The translations under genes were made by a program, and so were the position numbers. DNA of 64,000 nucleotides from JALNYB01 sp963676235 (GTDB taxonomy: Archaea > Thermoplasmatota > Thermoplasmata > Methanomassiliicoccales > Methanomethylophilaceae). The first letter of the stretch is position 1, and every line of letters starts with the position of its first letter. The notes under the pieces are model-generated. The model saw only the letters and a program-made list of their open reading frames with translations, was not told the DNA's origin and did no database searches. Of this stretch, positions 18,992-27,561 are shown in pieces. The stretch is from positions 1,592,408 through 1,656,407 of the forward strand of contig OY781044.1 in NCBI GenBank assembly GCA_963676235.1, read 5' to 3'.

Positions 18992-19363
18992 TCATTTCAG
19001 AAATAAAGAATCCATATCGTATTCTGAAAGATGCCCCATCTGATGATGGAGCCTTCCCCGCCCTATCGACCGCACTTCGGAATCTACGTAAGTATCCTTT
19101 TCCAAACCGGCCGATATGTTGTCTTGGATCAGATACCGTCCGTGATCGATGGAAAACTGCGACGTGCACGTACGGTATCGTATCTTTTCACCGTCGATGC
19201 CTACGACGAGAACAGGACGGTCTTTTTTGTTCGAACCGTCGTTGAATGCCATGTCGTTTATCCACCATATGTCTCCGCAACGAACGGACTGAGTTCTGTT
19301 GCTGCTGTTCGAACCCGTCTTTTTTCCCAAGACCCTATCGACTTCTCGGTTACGATGATTCAT
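18992..19363 (-). CDS. PemK/MazF-like protein without visible antitoxin
   Basis: The 123-residue protein has the N-terminal strand pattern of PemK/MazF-type RNases, SVRCGDIWWINDMAF followed by KKDRPVLVVGIDGEKI, with the usual GD(I/V)WW and RPVLV blocks. Members of the family cleave mRNA, or are toxin-fold relatives with other roles. About 25 residues precede the domain and the C-terminus is less typical. No short antitoxin-like frame is obvious directly upstream (19364-19463) or downstream, which argues for an orphan or non-toxic member. Confidence 0.55.
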   Translation of the reverse strand: MNHRNREVDRVLGKKTGSNSSNRTQSVRCGDIWWINDMAFNDGSNKKDRPVLVVGIDGEKIRYRTCTSQFSIDHGRYLIQDNISAGLEKDTYVDSEVRSIGRGRLHHQMGHLSEYDMDSLFLK

Positions 19364-19463
19364 CGGCGGTCACATCCATCAGCATATCAGAATCCTTCTC
19401 ATGATGTATAAGACATATCTTTCTGTTCGGTTATCCTGAATACATGGAATCTCGTTCTGAATA

Positions 19464-20093
19464 TCATTGGGAATCGAGACGATCCTGAAGAGCCTCGGCG
19501 AATCTGCCGATATGCACCCCGTCCACGAATGAATGATGCACCTGCACGGAGAACGGCATCATCAATCTCCCGTTCTTTTCAGAATATCTTCCCCAATCGA
19601 ACAACGGAACAGCGTTATCCTTTTTTCCGGAATCCGTATGGGAGATCGACGTGAATGTTATCCAAGGTATCGCGGAGAACTGATACACATCGTTACCTGG
19701 AGGCCCTGTGAAATAATCCTTTTGATCGTGTATCTCTTGAGATGCCTTTCTGACATATTCTTCCATATCGTCCTGCATGTCTTCATGAACGACCTTGAAC
19801 AATTCCGTTTCTTTGTCCAGATATGTGAAAGATGTGCCGATCCTGTCATAAAGAACGACCTCCCCGTCTTGGAAACGGTATCTGAATTCCTCTATTCCGT
19901 TGGCGCATTCGGTAACTGCGTAGATGAATGCCAATGTGAATGAAAGACCTCTCTCTTTCACTTTTTTATGAAAAACTGTGACATCTAATTCGAAACTGAC
20001 GCAGTACTGCGGCTGGACGGCATTCCTGAATACCGCGCAGTGAACGGCGCGCTTCCAGTTCTTCTGATCTATTATAGTATATTTCTCAGACAT
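19464..20093 (-). CDS. Chloramphenicol acetyltransferase-like (CatA fold) protein
   Basis: The 209-residue length and fold pattern match type A chloramphenicol acetyltransferases (about 215 residues). The catalytic motif HHSFVDG is present near residue 188, where the second histidine is the general base. The conserved arginine and FxxR region occurs in IEEFRYRF. Such proteins are trimeric acetyl-CoA-dependent acyltransferases; in archaea and gut microbes many are not drug resistance determinants but act on unknown hydroxyl substrates. It is transcribed alone. Confidence 0.8.
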   Translation of the reverse strand: MSEKYTIIDQKNWKRAVHCAVFRNAVQPQYCVSFELDVTVFHKKVKERGLSFTLAFIYAVTECANGIEEFRYRFQDGEVVLYDRIGTSFTYLDKETELFKVVHEDMQDDMEEYVRKASQEIHDQKDYFTGPPGNDVYQFSAIPWITFTSISHTDSGKKDNAVPLFDWGRYSEKNGRLMMPFSVQVHHSFVDGVHIGRFAEALQDRLDSQ

Positions 20094-20226
20094 TTGCCGC
20101 CTCTTCTATTTTCGACAGAATGCTTTACGACTCTCATCCGAGAATCATTTCCATGTCAGAATATCATTAATATCGAGGTGCTTTTAAACCCTAGCCTTTA
20201 AGAATCTGAATATGTTCTCTTAGAAC

Positions 20227-21360
20227 ATGCCTATTCCAAAAGAATTACGTGAATTAGCAGAACAGGGAGATCCAAACATCCAATGTCTTGTAGCTACTGT
20301 ATACTGGGATGAGGCAAAGACAGAAGCAGAATACAAGAACGCTTTCGCTTGGTACAAACTCGCCGCGGAGAAGAACATCGCCGAAGCGCAATTCATGATT
20401 GGCGTCGCCTACGATGAAGGAAAAGGCGTCATCCAGGATAGCAAGGAATCCTTCAACTGGTACAAATTGTCTGCAGAGCAGAATAATCTGCAAGCGATGT
20501 TCAATCTAGGATACAGCTACGAATTCGGTATCGGAACAGAGAAGGATCTCAACAAAGCCGTCGAATGGTATACAAAATGCGCAAACCTCGGAGAATCGAA
20601 AGCGGAATACTGCCTCGCAGAGATCTATGCTTTCGAAGATGAATACCCTCACGATTACAAGAAGGCTTACGAGCTTTTCGAAAAGGCCGCGGCCCAGGGT
20701 CACAAAGTAGCCCAGTTCAAATTGGCGATAATGTACCAGGAAGGTCTCGGAATAGATGGACCCAACGACTTCATGGCATTCCAATCTCTTAAAAAATCTG
20801 CAGGATTGGGTTATTCTCCCGCCAGACAGATTTTAGGAGAAATATACCAATCCGGCGGACCGTATCAGGAAAAGGATATCAAGAAGGCATTCGAGCAATA
20901 CCAGTTGGCCGCACAGGAGATGTATACGCCTGCCCTCAGAGCGCTCGGTATATGCTACCTGTACGGAACAGGGACCGAACAGAACAACGACAAAGCGTTC
21001 ATACTTCTGTCAGAAGCCGCGAAGGACGGGGACGCTGCGGCGATGAACAGCCTATCCATCATGTATCACAACGGAATAGGCACTAAAAAAGACGATAAGA
21101 TGGCCGCAGATCTTCTGATCAAAGCATCCGAATACGGATGTACGGCGGCAATGTCAAATCTCGGAGTGTTCTATTCATTGGGGATAGGTGTCAAGAAAGA
21201 TGCCAAAAAAGCAAAGGAGCTGCTCACACACGCCGCCAAAGACGGATATGAGATCGCAGAAGCGAACCTCAAAGCATTGGAGAACGGCGCAGACAGTACA
21301 AGACTCGTCATAAAGGACGGCGACGACCTCAAACAATGTCGGATCGACGAAAGAAAATAA
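20227..21360 (+). CDS. Sel1-repeat (TPR-like) protein
   Basis: The 377-residue protein consists almost wholly of Sel1-like repeats of about 36 residues, roughly nine of them, with the consensus A-x-x-x-L-G-x-x-Y-x-x-G-x-G-x-x-x-D-x-x-K-A. Examples are AMFNLGYSYEFGIGTEKD and ALGICYLYGTGTEQNNDK. No signal peptide or membrane segment is visible, so it is probably cytoplasmic. Sel1 proteins are scaffolds for protein-protein contacts; a specific partner cannot be read from the sequence. It is monocistronic and ends at a strong hairpin. Confidence 0.85.
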   Translation: MPIPKELRELAEQGDPNIQCLVATVYWDEAKTEAEYKNAFAWYKLAAEKNIAEAQFMIGVAYDEGKGVIQDSKESFNWYKLSAEQNNLQAMFNLGYSYEFGIGTEKDLNKAVEWYTKCANLGESKAEYCLAEIYAFEDEYPHDYKKAYELFEKAAAQGHKVAQFKLAIMYQEGLGIDGPNDFMAFQSLKKSAGLGYSPARQILGEIYQSGGPYQEKDIKKAFEQYQLAAQEMYTPALRALGICYLYGTGTEQNNDKAFILLSEAAKDGDAAAMNSLSIMYHNGIGTKKDDKMAADLLIKASEYGCTAAMSNLGVFYSLGIGVKKDAKKAKELLTHAAKDGYEIAEANLKALENGADSTRLVIKDGDDLKQCRIDERK

Positions 21361-21365
21361 TATTA

Positions 21366-21387
21366 AAAGAGGTCGAAAGACCTCTTT
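21366..21387. terminator. Bidirectional terminator between Sel1 gene and DEAD-box gene
   Basis: A perfect 9-bp stem AAAGAGGTC/GACCTCTTT closed by the stable GAAA tetraloop lies between convergent genes, with A-rich sequence on the left and TTGATTGTTT on the right. It suits termination in either direction. Confidence 0.7.
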
Positions 21388-21393
21388 GATTGT

Positions 21394-23265
21394 TTATTCC
21401 GAATATTTGTCTTCTTCTGAATCTGATTCCTCTGAAACAGACTCATAAGGATCGGATATATTCGCTGTAAGCTTCGCATTCATGATGCCTGCCTGTCTTA
21501 CGACCTTATGGCATTCTTTCTCTGAATACGGGACTTTGGTTGGAGCGATCTGCATGAAGACGTTCTTTCCCTTGTTTTTGCACTTCATCATGATATCGAT
21601 GGTCTCGTCGATATAATCGCCGTGAACCTCTACATATGACATTGTGTTTCCGAGTCCGACACGCCCTACGATATCATCATCGAGCTTTGCGTTGCGTTTG
21701 ATGAACTCTGCGACCTGAACACGTCCGAATCCGTCATCTCTTCCGAGATTGATCTGAAGAGGGACCATTTCGCTGACCGTCTCTTTCTTCTTGGATTCTT
21801 TGGGTTCCCTGAGCTCTCTCGGTTCCCTCGGTTCTTTACGTTCACGGAGTGCTTTGTCATCATCCCTTGGGGCTTTGTCCTCCCTTGGGGACCTTACTTC
21901 TTTGGGTGCCCTGTCTCTGGACTCGCGTGATTCCCTGGGTGCCCTGTCATCATCCCTCGGAGCTTTGTCCTCCCTTGGAGACCTGGCTTCCCTGGGTGCT
22001 CTCTCGAACTTGGATTCTCCTGAATCCTCTTTGGATGCTCTGATATCCCTTGTGTCTCTCTCTTCCCTGTCGGTTGTGGGGGCAGACATCCTTACCTTGG
22101 CGGATACGCTTCTGTCCTCGACGATCATTGAATCGAGGGGTTTCTTATCGATAGGGGCCATATCCTCAAGTCTGATCTTCATGATCCTCTTGCCGGTCTC
22201 CCTTTCATACATCCTGATGCGGTTGTCTTCCATTTTTGTTACGAATGAGATCGCGGATCCTTCTTTTCCTGCTCTGCCGGTACGGCCGATACGGTGAAGG
22301 TATGTTTCCGCATCCGGAGGAACATCGTAATTGACGACGACATCTATGTTGTTGACATCCAGACCCCTTGCGGCGACATCTGTTGCGACAAGTACTTCGA
22401 ATCTGTCGTTCCTGAAATTCCTGATGGTCTTTTCCCTCTTTGCCTGAGGCATGTCTCCGTGGATCGCTCCGACCTTGTATTTCAGTGAAAGGTCTTCGAA
22501 AAGCATGTCGACCATTTTCTTGGTCTGACAGAATACGAGCATCTTCGGATATCCGTTCTCGATTATCATCTCGAGTCTTTCGCGCTTTCCGCCTCTGGAC
22601 ACCTGAACGTAGTACTGTGAGACGAGATCCGAACATGGTTCATCCTTTGAGACTAGGAGTTCCAACGGATTCGTCATGAAACGGAATGCGAGTTTCTTTA
22701 TGCTGTCTGCCATCGTAGCAGAGAAAAGCAATGTCTGTCTGTCCTCTGGAACAGCCTCCATGATGAAATCCAATTCCTCTGAGAATCCCATATCCAGCAT
22801 ACGGTCTGCCTCATCGAGAACGACTTCGGTTATCTGCGTGAGATCGAGGCTTCCCCTCTCGATCATATCTTTCACCCTTCCGGGTGTTCCTACGACGACG
22901 TCGACGCCTTTTCTGAGTTTGTACATCTGATCGCTGATCGATGCTCCGCCGTAGATCGCGACACTTCTGTGCCTTGTGTACTGTGCGATCTTGTAGACTT
23001 CTTCGTCTACCTGATTTGCCAACTCTCTGGTCGGACATAGAACGATCGCTGCGGGTTTCTTTCCGCCTGCTGTGATCCTTCCCAAAACGATAGTGGCATA
23101 GGTTCCGGTCTTTCCGGTTCCTGTCTGTGCCTGAGCGAATATATCTCTTCCGTCCAATCCTACCGGAATGGCCTCAACCTGAACAGGTGTAGGCTCTACC
23201 CATCCCATGTCGTGAATTGCCTTAACTATCTTAATATTAATACCTAAATCTTCGAAACTAGTCAT
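21394..23265 (-). CDS. DEAD-box RNA helicase with charged repeat linker and DbpA-type RNA-binding domain
   Basis: This ATP-dependent RNA helicase likely works in ribosome assembly or RNA decay. Over residues 1-370 the DEAD-box motifs appear in order: Q motif ending TPVQVEAIP, Walker A AQTGTGKT, PTRELANQ, TPGR, VLDEADRMLDMGF, LFSATM and HRIGRTGRAG. A hydrophilic linker (about 395-510) carries imperfect repeats of the type SPREDKAPRDDDRAPRES. The C-terminus (about 510-590) resembles the DbpA/CsdA RNA-binding fold, starting VPLQINLGRDDGFGRVQVAEF. The linker repeats would allow slippage. It appears to be monocistronic. Confidence 0.9.
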   Translation of the reverse strand: MTSFEDLGINIKIVKAIHDMGWVEPTPVQVEAIPVGLDGRDIFAQAQTGTGKTGTYATIVLGRITAGGKKPAAIVLCPTRELANQVDEEVYKIAQYTRHRSVAIYGGASISDQMYKLRKGVDVVVGTPGRVKDMIERGSLDLTQITEVVLDEADRMLDMGFSEELDFIMEAVPEDRQTLLFSATMADSIKKLAFRFMTNPLELLVSKDEPCSDLVSQYYVQVSRGGKRERLEMIIENGYPKMLVFCQTKKMVDMLFEDLSLKYKVGAIHGDMPQAKREKTIRNFRNDRFEVLVATDVAARGLDVNNIDVVVNYDVPPDAETYLHRIGRTGRAGKEGSAISFVTKMEDNRIRMYERETGKRIMKIRLEDMAPIDKKPLDSMIVEDRSVSAKVRMSAPTTDREERDTRDIRASKEDSGESKFERAPREARSPREDKAPRDDDRAPRESRESRDRAPKEVRSPREDKAPRDDDKALRERKEPREPRELREPKESKKKETVSEMVPLQINLGRDDGFGRVQVAEFIKRNAKLDDDIVGRVGLGNTMSYVEVHGDYIDETIDIMMKCKNKGKNVFMQIAPTKVPYSEKECHKVVRQAGIMNAKLTANISDPYESVSEESDSEEDKYSE

Positions 23266-23556
23266 GAATCCTTATTCCCAAATATTAAAAGCCCACCAGT
23301 AAAAAGGACCCTTTTATATTTCTATGACGGGTGTAGACATGGCCCTATTTAAATACATAGGATTTAAAATAAATATAAATGTCGAAAATAAAACACTTAT
23401 CAATATATTTTGCACTACCTTATATCAACATATGCATCACGAGCGGACAAGCGGTGACACATACTGATCCTCGGATAGCCGCCGTAACATCGGCACCGAA
23501 TAATTGGATATATTACAGAATCCTGATAAAAACCAGAATTCTGTAAATTGATGATA
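23266..23556. other. AT-rich intergenic region with a hairpin
   Basis: This 290-bp stretch holds the promoter of the DEAD-box gene on its left side (AT-rich TTTAAAATAAATATAAA around 23370). An imperfect stem at 23513-23546 (TTACAGAAT...ATTCTGTAA with one mismatch) could terminate the minus-strand ACT gene. No gene or structured RNA was recognised. Confidence 0.4.
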
Positions 23557-24240
23557 TCACTCTTTGACAGTGGATTCAGCAGACTGTATGCATTTTGTCA
23601 ATACCGAATAAGCATTGATCATATCCGCCTCTCCGACTATGAATATGGTATCGGTGTGGCAACTTACAGTCTCCTCGATGTTGATGCCCGCATCGGAAAG
23701 ATTCGTGATGAGGAATGCGATGACTCCGCTTGTATCGACGATCTTCTCAGGTGATTTGACGGCGATCTCGACAAGATTCTCTCTGATCTTGATGATGTTG
23801 AATCTTCCTACTGTATCTATTATCCTCTCTTTGAGCATGCGGTCCGCTATGATGGTCACAGCCGATGCGGACTGGACGCACTGCATGATGGAGTTCTCGT
23901 TCCAAAGGTCCTTGAACAGATTATCCATCTTATGAAGAACGGTCCAATCGTTCTTCGCGGTGACTATGCACGTCTTGGTTCTCATCTCGAGTCTGCTGTC
24001 CTTCAGAATGTTGAGGATGCTCGCCTCGTGATCGGTCGTCACGTTGAGCTTGCCGGCATAACGGCGGCATGCTATCATAACAGCTTCCTCATTCTCGACA
24101 TCGAGATCCTTCATTATCATTCTAGCCAGAGAGGAGTAGTTGATCAACCCTTTTGCAACACAATCTTTGACGCTCGGATGTGCGTCGATGTATATCCTGG
24201 TTCTTTCGGCAAGGCTCTCTTTGGATACATTCTTGGACAT
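23557..24240 (-). CDS. ACT-domain protein, archaeal regulatory type
   Basis: The 227-residue protein has an N-terminal helical part (residues 1-70, with a winged-helix flavour: VAKGLINYSSLARMIMKDL) followed by two ACT-like halves. The last half (VIAFLITNLSDAGINIEET...DTIFIVGEADMINAYSVL) has the beta-alpha-beta pattern and the glycine turn of ACT domains, which bind amino acids. Proteins of this layout are widespread in archaea and are usually annotated as hypothetical ACT proteins. Its position just before the arginine genes raises the possibility that it senses an amino acid, but nothing here proves it. Confidence 0.65.
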   Translation of the reverse strand: MSKNVSKESLAERTRIYIDAHPSVKDCVAKGLINYSSLARMIMKDLDVENEEAVMIACRRYAGKLNVTTDHEASILNILKDSRLEMRTKTCIVTAKNDWTVLHKMDNLFKDLWNENSIMQCVQSASAVTIIADRMLKERIIDTVGRFNIIKIRENLVEIAVKSPEKIVDTSGVIAFLITNLSDAGINIEETVSCHTDTIFIVGEADMINAYSVLTKCIQSAESTVKE

Positions 24241-24326
24241 AATTTCAATATGTACGTCTAAGTATATATTTGTTCTATTCTAAACAAAAAATGTTAAAAG
24301 GTTTCGTAAATTGTACAGGATGTCGC

Positions 24327-25502
24327 TTATGCGAGTACCTTTCTGAACAGATCCATGAAAACGTCCTTCTGTTCCGCCGTGACTATGAGCGGAGGTATGA
24401 GGCGCACCACACATCCATGGCATACATTGACAAGAACGCCGTTGTCCAGCATGTACTTCTGAACGGTCTTTGCGGTCTCGTCGGAATCCATCTCGATACC
24501 TATGATCAATCCCGTTCCGCGAACATCCTTGATCTTGTTGCTGTTGATGGATTTGAGTTCGGAGATCCATTTGGATCCCAGATCGTGTGCGTGCTCCACG
24601 AGCTTGTTCTTCTTCATTATATCGATCACAGCGCATCCGGATGCGCATACGATGGGGTTTCCGCCGAATGTCGTTCCATGTGTTCCGGGGGTCATCACCT
24701 TTGAAAGTTCATACGTCGAGACGATGGCTCCGATCGGCATTCCTCCTCCGAGGGCCTTCGCCATCGTTATAACGTCCGGAACCACATTGTAATTGTCGAT
24801 GCCGAACCATTTTCCGGTACGTCCCATCCCTGTCTGGACCTCGTCGACGGCCATAACGACACCGTTATCCGTACATAGGTCACGAACTGCTTTGTAGAAC
24901 TCCGGTTTTGCAGATACCACTCCGCCCTCTCCCTGAATGGGCTCTATGAGGAGAATGGCCGTATCTTTGTCGATCGATTCTTTCACAGACTCTATATTTC
25001 CATATTCGTAATAGTGGAAAGCTTGGCTTATCAAAGGTTCGAATGATTTCTGATACTTCATCTGACCTGTTGCTCCCAATGATGCGGATGTGCGTCCGTG
25101 GAATCCGTTGAGTGCCGAAAGGACCTTCCCGCGCCCTGTCGCACGAACAGCTAGCTTCATTGCGCCTTCGTTGGCCTCCGCGCCGCTGTTGACGAAGAGT
25201 GTGCGATCCATTCCCTTGGGTGTTATAGACGCGATCTTCTCCGCGAGTCTCGCCTGTTCTTCTACATAATATAGATTTGATACATGAACCAAACGTCCTA
25301 CTTGATCCTGTACCGCTTTTACCCACTCGGGATTTGCATATCCGATTGAATTGACTGCTATTCCTGCTACGAGATCGAGGTATTTTTTCCCCTCTGTATC
25401 GTACAGGTATGAACCCTCGCCGTGTGTGAATGCGATGTCCATGCGCCCGTAGTTCTGGAACAGGTACTGCGAACTTAATTTCTTAATTTCATTGAATTCC
25501 AT
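24327..25502 (-). CDS. argD: Acetylornithine aminotransferase
   Basis: This PLP enzyme makes N-acetylornithine from N-acetylglutamate semialdehyde with glutamate. It has class III aminotransferase features: NSGAEANEGAMKLA, VDEVQTGMGRTGKW and the PLP lysine in TMAKALGGGMPIGA (near residue 250). The ATG at 25502 is preferred over the GTG at 25511 because GTGAT lies just upstream and the family starts there; this gives 391 residues, normal length. The gene nearly touches argB and closes the argCJBD operon. LysJ or succinylornithine activity is possible in some archaea, but the neighbours favour ArgD. Confidence 0.92.
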   Translation of the reverse strand: MEFNEIKKLSSQYLFQNYGRMDIAFTHGEGSYLYDTEGKKYLDLVAGIAVNSIGYANPEWVKAVQDQVGRLVHVSNLYYVEEQARLAEKIASITPKGMDRTLFVNSGAEANEGAMKLAVRATGRGKVLSALNGFHGRTSASLGATGQMKYQKSFEPLISQAFHYYEYGNIESVKESIDKDTAILLIEPIQGEGGVVSAKPEFYKAVRDLCTDNGVVMAVDEVQTGMGRTGKWFGIDNYNVVPDVITMAKALGGGMPIGAIVSTYELSKVMTPGTHGTTFGGNPIVCASGCAVIDIMKKNKLVEHAHDLGSKWISELKSINSNKIKDVRGTGLIIGIEMDSDETAKTVQKYMLDNGVLVNVCHGCVVRLIPPLIVTAEQKDVFMDLFRKVLA

Positions 25503-25507
25503 TTGAA

Positions 25508-26323
25508 TCACTTTACTATGATCGTTCCGTGAGGCACATTCTTCATTATGTCCGTCACGATGCTTCTCTGATCTTTACCGTTGACCATACGGACGACCCC
25601 GACTCCTGCATCGAGTGCGTTGCGGCATGCCTCCACCTTGGGGATCATTCCGCCCGAAATGACTCCGCTGGCTATCAATTCATCAACTTCTTTTAGATTC
25701 AGTTTATCGATCTTGGAAGAAGGATCGTTGATATCCGTCATTATTCCGGGAACATCCGTGATAGTTATCATTTCTTTACATTTGATTCCGGCAGCGATAC
25801 CCGCTGCCATCGTGTCTGCGTTCACATTCAGCATACGGCCGCTGTCATCCTTTCCGATCGGATATACGACCGGTGTGATGCCCTCTCTCAGAAGGTCCAT
25901 GACTGTATCCACATCGACACTGACGACCTCGCCTACCAGTCCCAGATCCACTGTTACCTTGGAATCTCCCTCGGTCGCTGTGTAAGGCGCTTTCTTCTTG
26001 CATAACGTGAATATATATCCTGGAACGCCGAAGGCCTGCACCGAAGCTTCCTCCAGACATTCGACGATCGCAGAATTGAGCTGGCGGAGAACTATCTCCG
26101 CGACCTCGAGGCCTGCCTCGTCCGTGACTCTTACTCCGCCGATCTTCGTTGGGGTCATGCCCCTCTTCTCCATTTCTGCGGAGATCTCAGGGCCTCCTCC
26201 GTGAATGAGAACTATCTTTGCACCGCCGCGGATAAGCTCTGCTATCTCTCTGGAAAGACGCATCATGTTGTCTTTTCCGGAGATCGCATTGCCACCGAAC
26301 TTCAGAACATAGATATCCTTCAT
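25508..26323 (-). CDS. argB: Acetylglutamate kinase
   Basis: This enzyme phosphorylates N-acetylglutamate, the second step of arginine synthesis. The amino acid kinase fold shows VLKFGGNAISG at the start, IVLIHGGGPEIS and the ATP-site region ITDVPGIMTD. The start at 26323 is chosen because the family begins with this lysine-glycine loop and a GAGGAATCT site precedes it. A longer frame reaches 26413 but would overlap argJ heavily. It gives 271 residues. Arginine feedback inhibition needs an N-terminal helix found in some ArgB proteins; no such extension is obvious here. Confidence 0.92.
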   Translation of the reverse strand: MKDIYVLKFGGNAISGKDNMMRLSREIAELIRGGAKIVLIHGGGPEISAEMEKRGMTPTKIGGVRVTDEAGLEVAEIVLRQLNSAIVECLEEASVQAFGVPGYIFTLCKKKAPYTATEGDSKVTVDLGLVGEVVSVDVDTVMDLLREGITPVVYPIGKDDSGRMLNVNADTMAAGIAAGIKCKEMITITDVPGIMTDINDPSSKIDKLNLKEVDELIASGVISGGMIPKVEACRNALDAGVGVVRMVNGKDQRSIVTDIMKNVPHGTIIVK

Positions 26324-26333
26324 CTGAGATTCC

Positions 26334-27560
26334 TCATGTTGCGTATTCTGCATTGATACGTACGTAATCATACGTGAGGTCGCAGCCCCATCCGGTAGCC
26401 GATTCCTTTCCATATGCCAGGTCTACCATTATGATGACCTCTTTGTTATCCATGGCCATACGGACCACTTCAACCGAGCGCTCTTCCTGGAACACGGGTG
26501 CTCCGGAATCTAGGATTGGCACTTCCATGTCTCCGCCTTTGATGGTCAGATGGACCTCGTCTAGATTGAACTTGCATCCGCTGTTTCCGAGTGCCATCAT
26601 GATACGTCCGTAATTGGGGTCTGATCCGAAGATCGCTGATTTCACCAACGGAGAGTTGATGATCTTCTTGACTGCCACGCGTGCATCTTCCTTTGTATCT
26701 GCACCTGTGACCTGGACCTCGATGAGCTTTGTTGCTCCCTCTCCGTCCATTGCTATCGTCTTTGCGATCTTGGTCATGACGAGCGTCAGTGCCTCTACGA
26801 ATGCCGTATCGTCATCTGCAGGTGTTCCGCCTGCCTTTCCATTAGCCAACAGGATACATGTATCGTTGGTGGATTGGTCACCGTCTACGGATACCATGTT
26901 CATACTGTCATCGAGGATCTGCTGCCATGTCTCTCTGAATTTAGGTGAAAGCGTGGCATCTGTGGTTACAAGGCTCAACGTGGTTCCGTGAAGGACCTTC
27001 ATGTGAGGCGAGATCATTCCGCTGCCTTTGGAGATTGCCGCGATATAGACAAGCGTGCCATCCTCGAGACGTACGCGGACCGCGCATTCTTTCTTGATAG
27101 TATCGGTCGTCATGATCGACTCTGCAAGAAGACCGTCTGCTTCACGTCCTACCTCCAATTCATGTGCCGCACGGCTGATACCATAACGTACCTTGTGCAT
27201 GTCCATGAAACGTCCGATGAGTCCGGTGGACATGACTCCGACCTCTTTGGGATCGATATTGAGTTCCGCCGCAACCGCCTGCTTCATCGTCATTGCATCT
27301 TCCAATCCGCGGCGTCCGGTAAGCGCATTGGCATTACCGCTGTTCACGACCACAGCTGACAACTTGGGAGAATTCTCCTTCATCATCACCTGTACGGGCG
27401 CTGCTTTGACTTGATTCGATGTATAGCCAACGAATGCGCTGGCCGGCACTTCTGAATACAAGAGGCCCAGATCCAACGCACGATATTTTACACCGCTGTG
27501 GACACCTGCCGCCTTGAATCCCTGTGGAGTCGTTACTCCTCCGTCTATGATTTCTACCAT
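26334..27560 (-). CDS. argJ: Glutamate N-acetyltransferase / ornithine acetyltransferase
   Basis: ArgJ moves the acetyl group from acetylornithine to glutamate and so recycles it. The 408-residue precursor should cleave itself into two chains before a threonine nucleophile. The region around that site reads KGSGMISPHM, then KVLHG, then TTLSLVTTDA. The threonine and the downstream TTDA are kept, but about four residues are inserted before it compared with the usual PNMATML. The rest is typical, including the GKAGGTPADD and DPNYGRI blocks. The gene lies 1 bp from argC. Whether it also uses acetyl-CoA (bifunctional form) cannot be told. Confidence 0.9.
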   Translation of the reverse strand: MVEIIDGGVTTPQGFKAAGVHSGVKYRALDLGLLYSEVPASAFVGYTSNQVKAAPVQVMMKENSPKLSAVVVNSGNANALTGRRGLEDAMTMKQAVAAELNIDPKEVGVMSTGLIGRFMDMHKVRYGISRAAHELEVGREADGLLAESIMTTDTIKKECAVRVRLEDGTLVYIAAISKGSGMISPHMKVLHGTTLSLVTTDATLSPKFRETWQQILDDSMNMVSVDGDQSTNDTCILLANGKAGGTPADDDTAFVEALTLVMTKIAKTIAMDGEGATKLIEVQVTGADTKEDARVAVKKIINSPLVKSAIFGSDPNYGRIMMALGNSGCKFNLDEVHLTIKGGDMEVPILDSGAPVFQEERSVEVVRMAMDNKEVIIMVDLAYGKESATGWGCDLTYDYVRINAEYAT

Positions 27561-27561
27561 T

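Noticed and set aside
21791..22297. 168-codon plus-strand frame rich in Leu-Ser-Gly
   Set aside because: It is the antisense shadow of the charged linker of the DEAD-box gene; the low-complexity composition mirrors that repeat.
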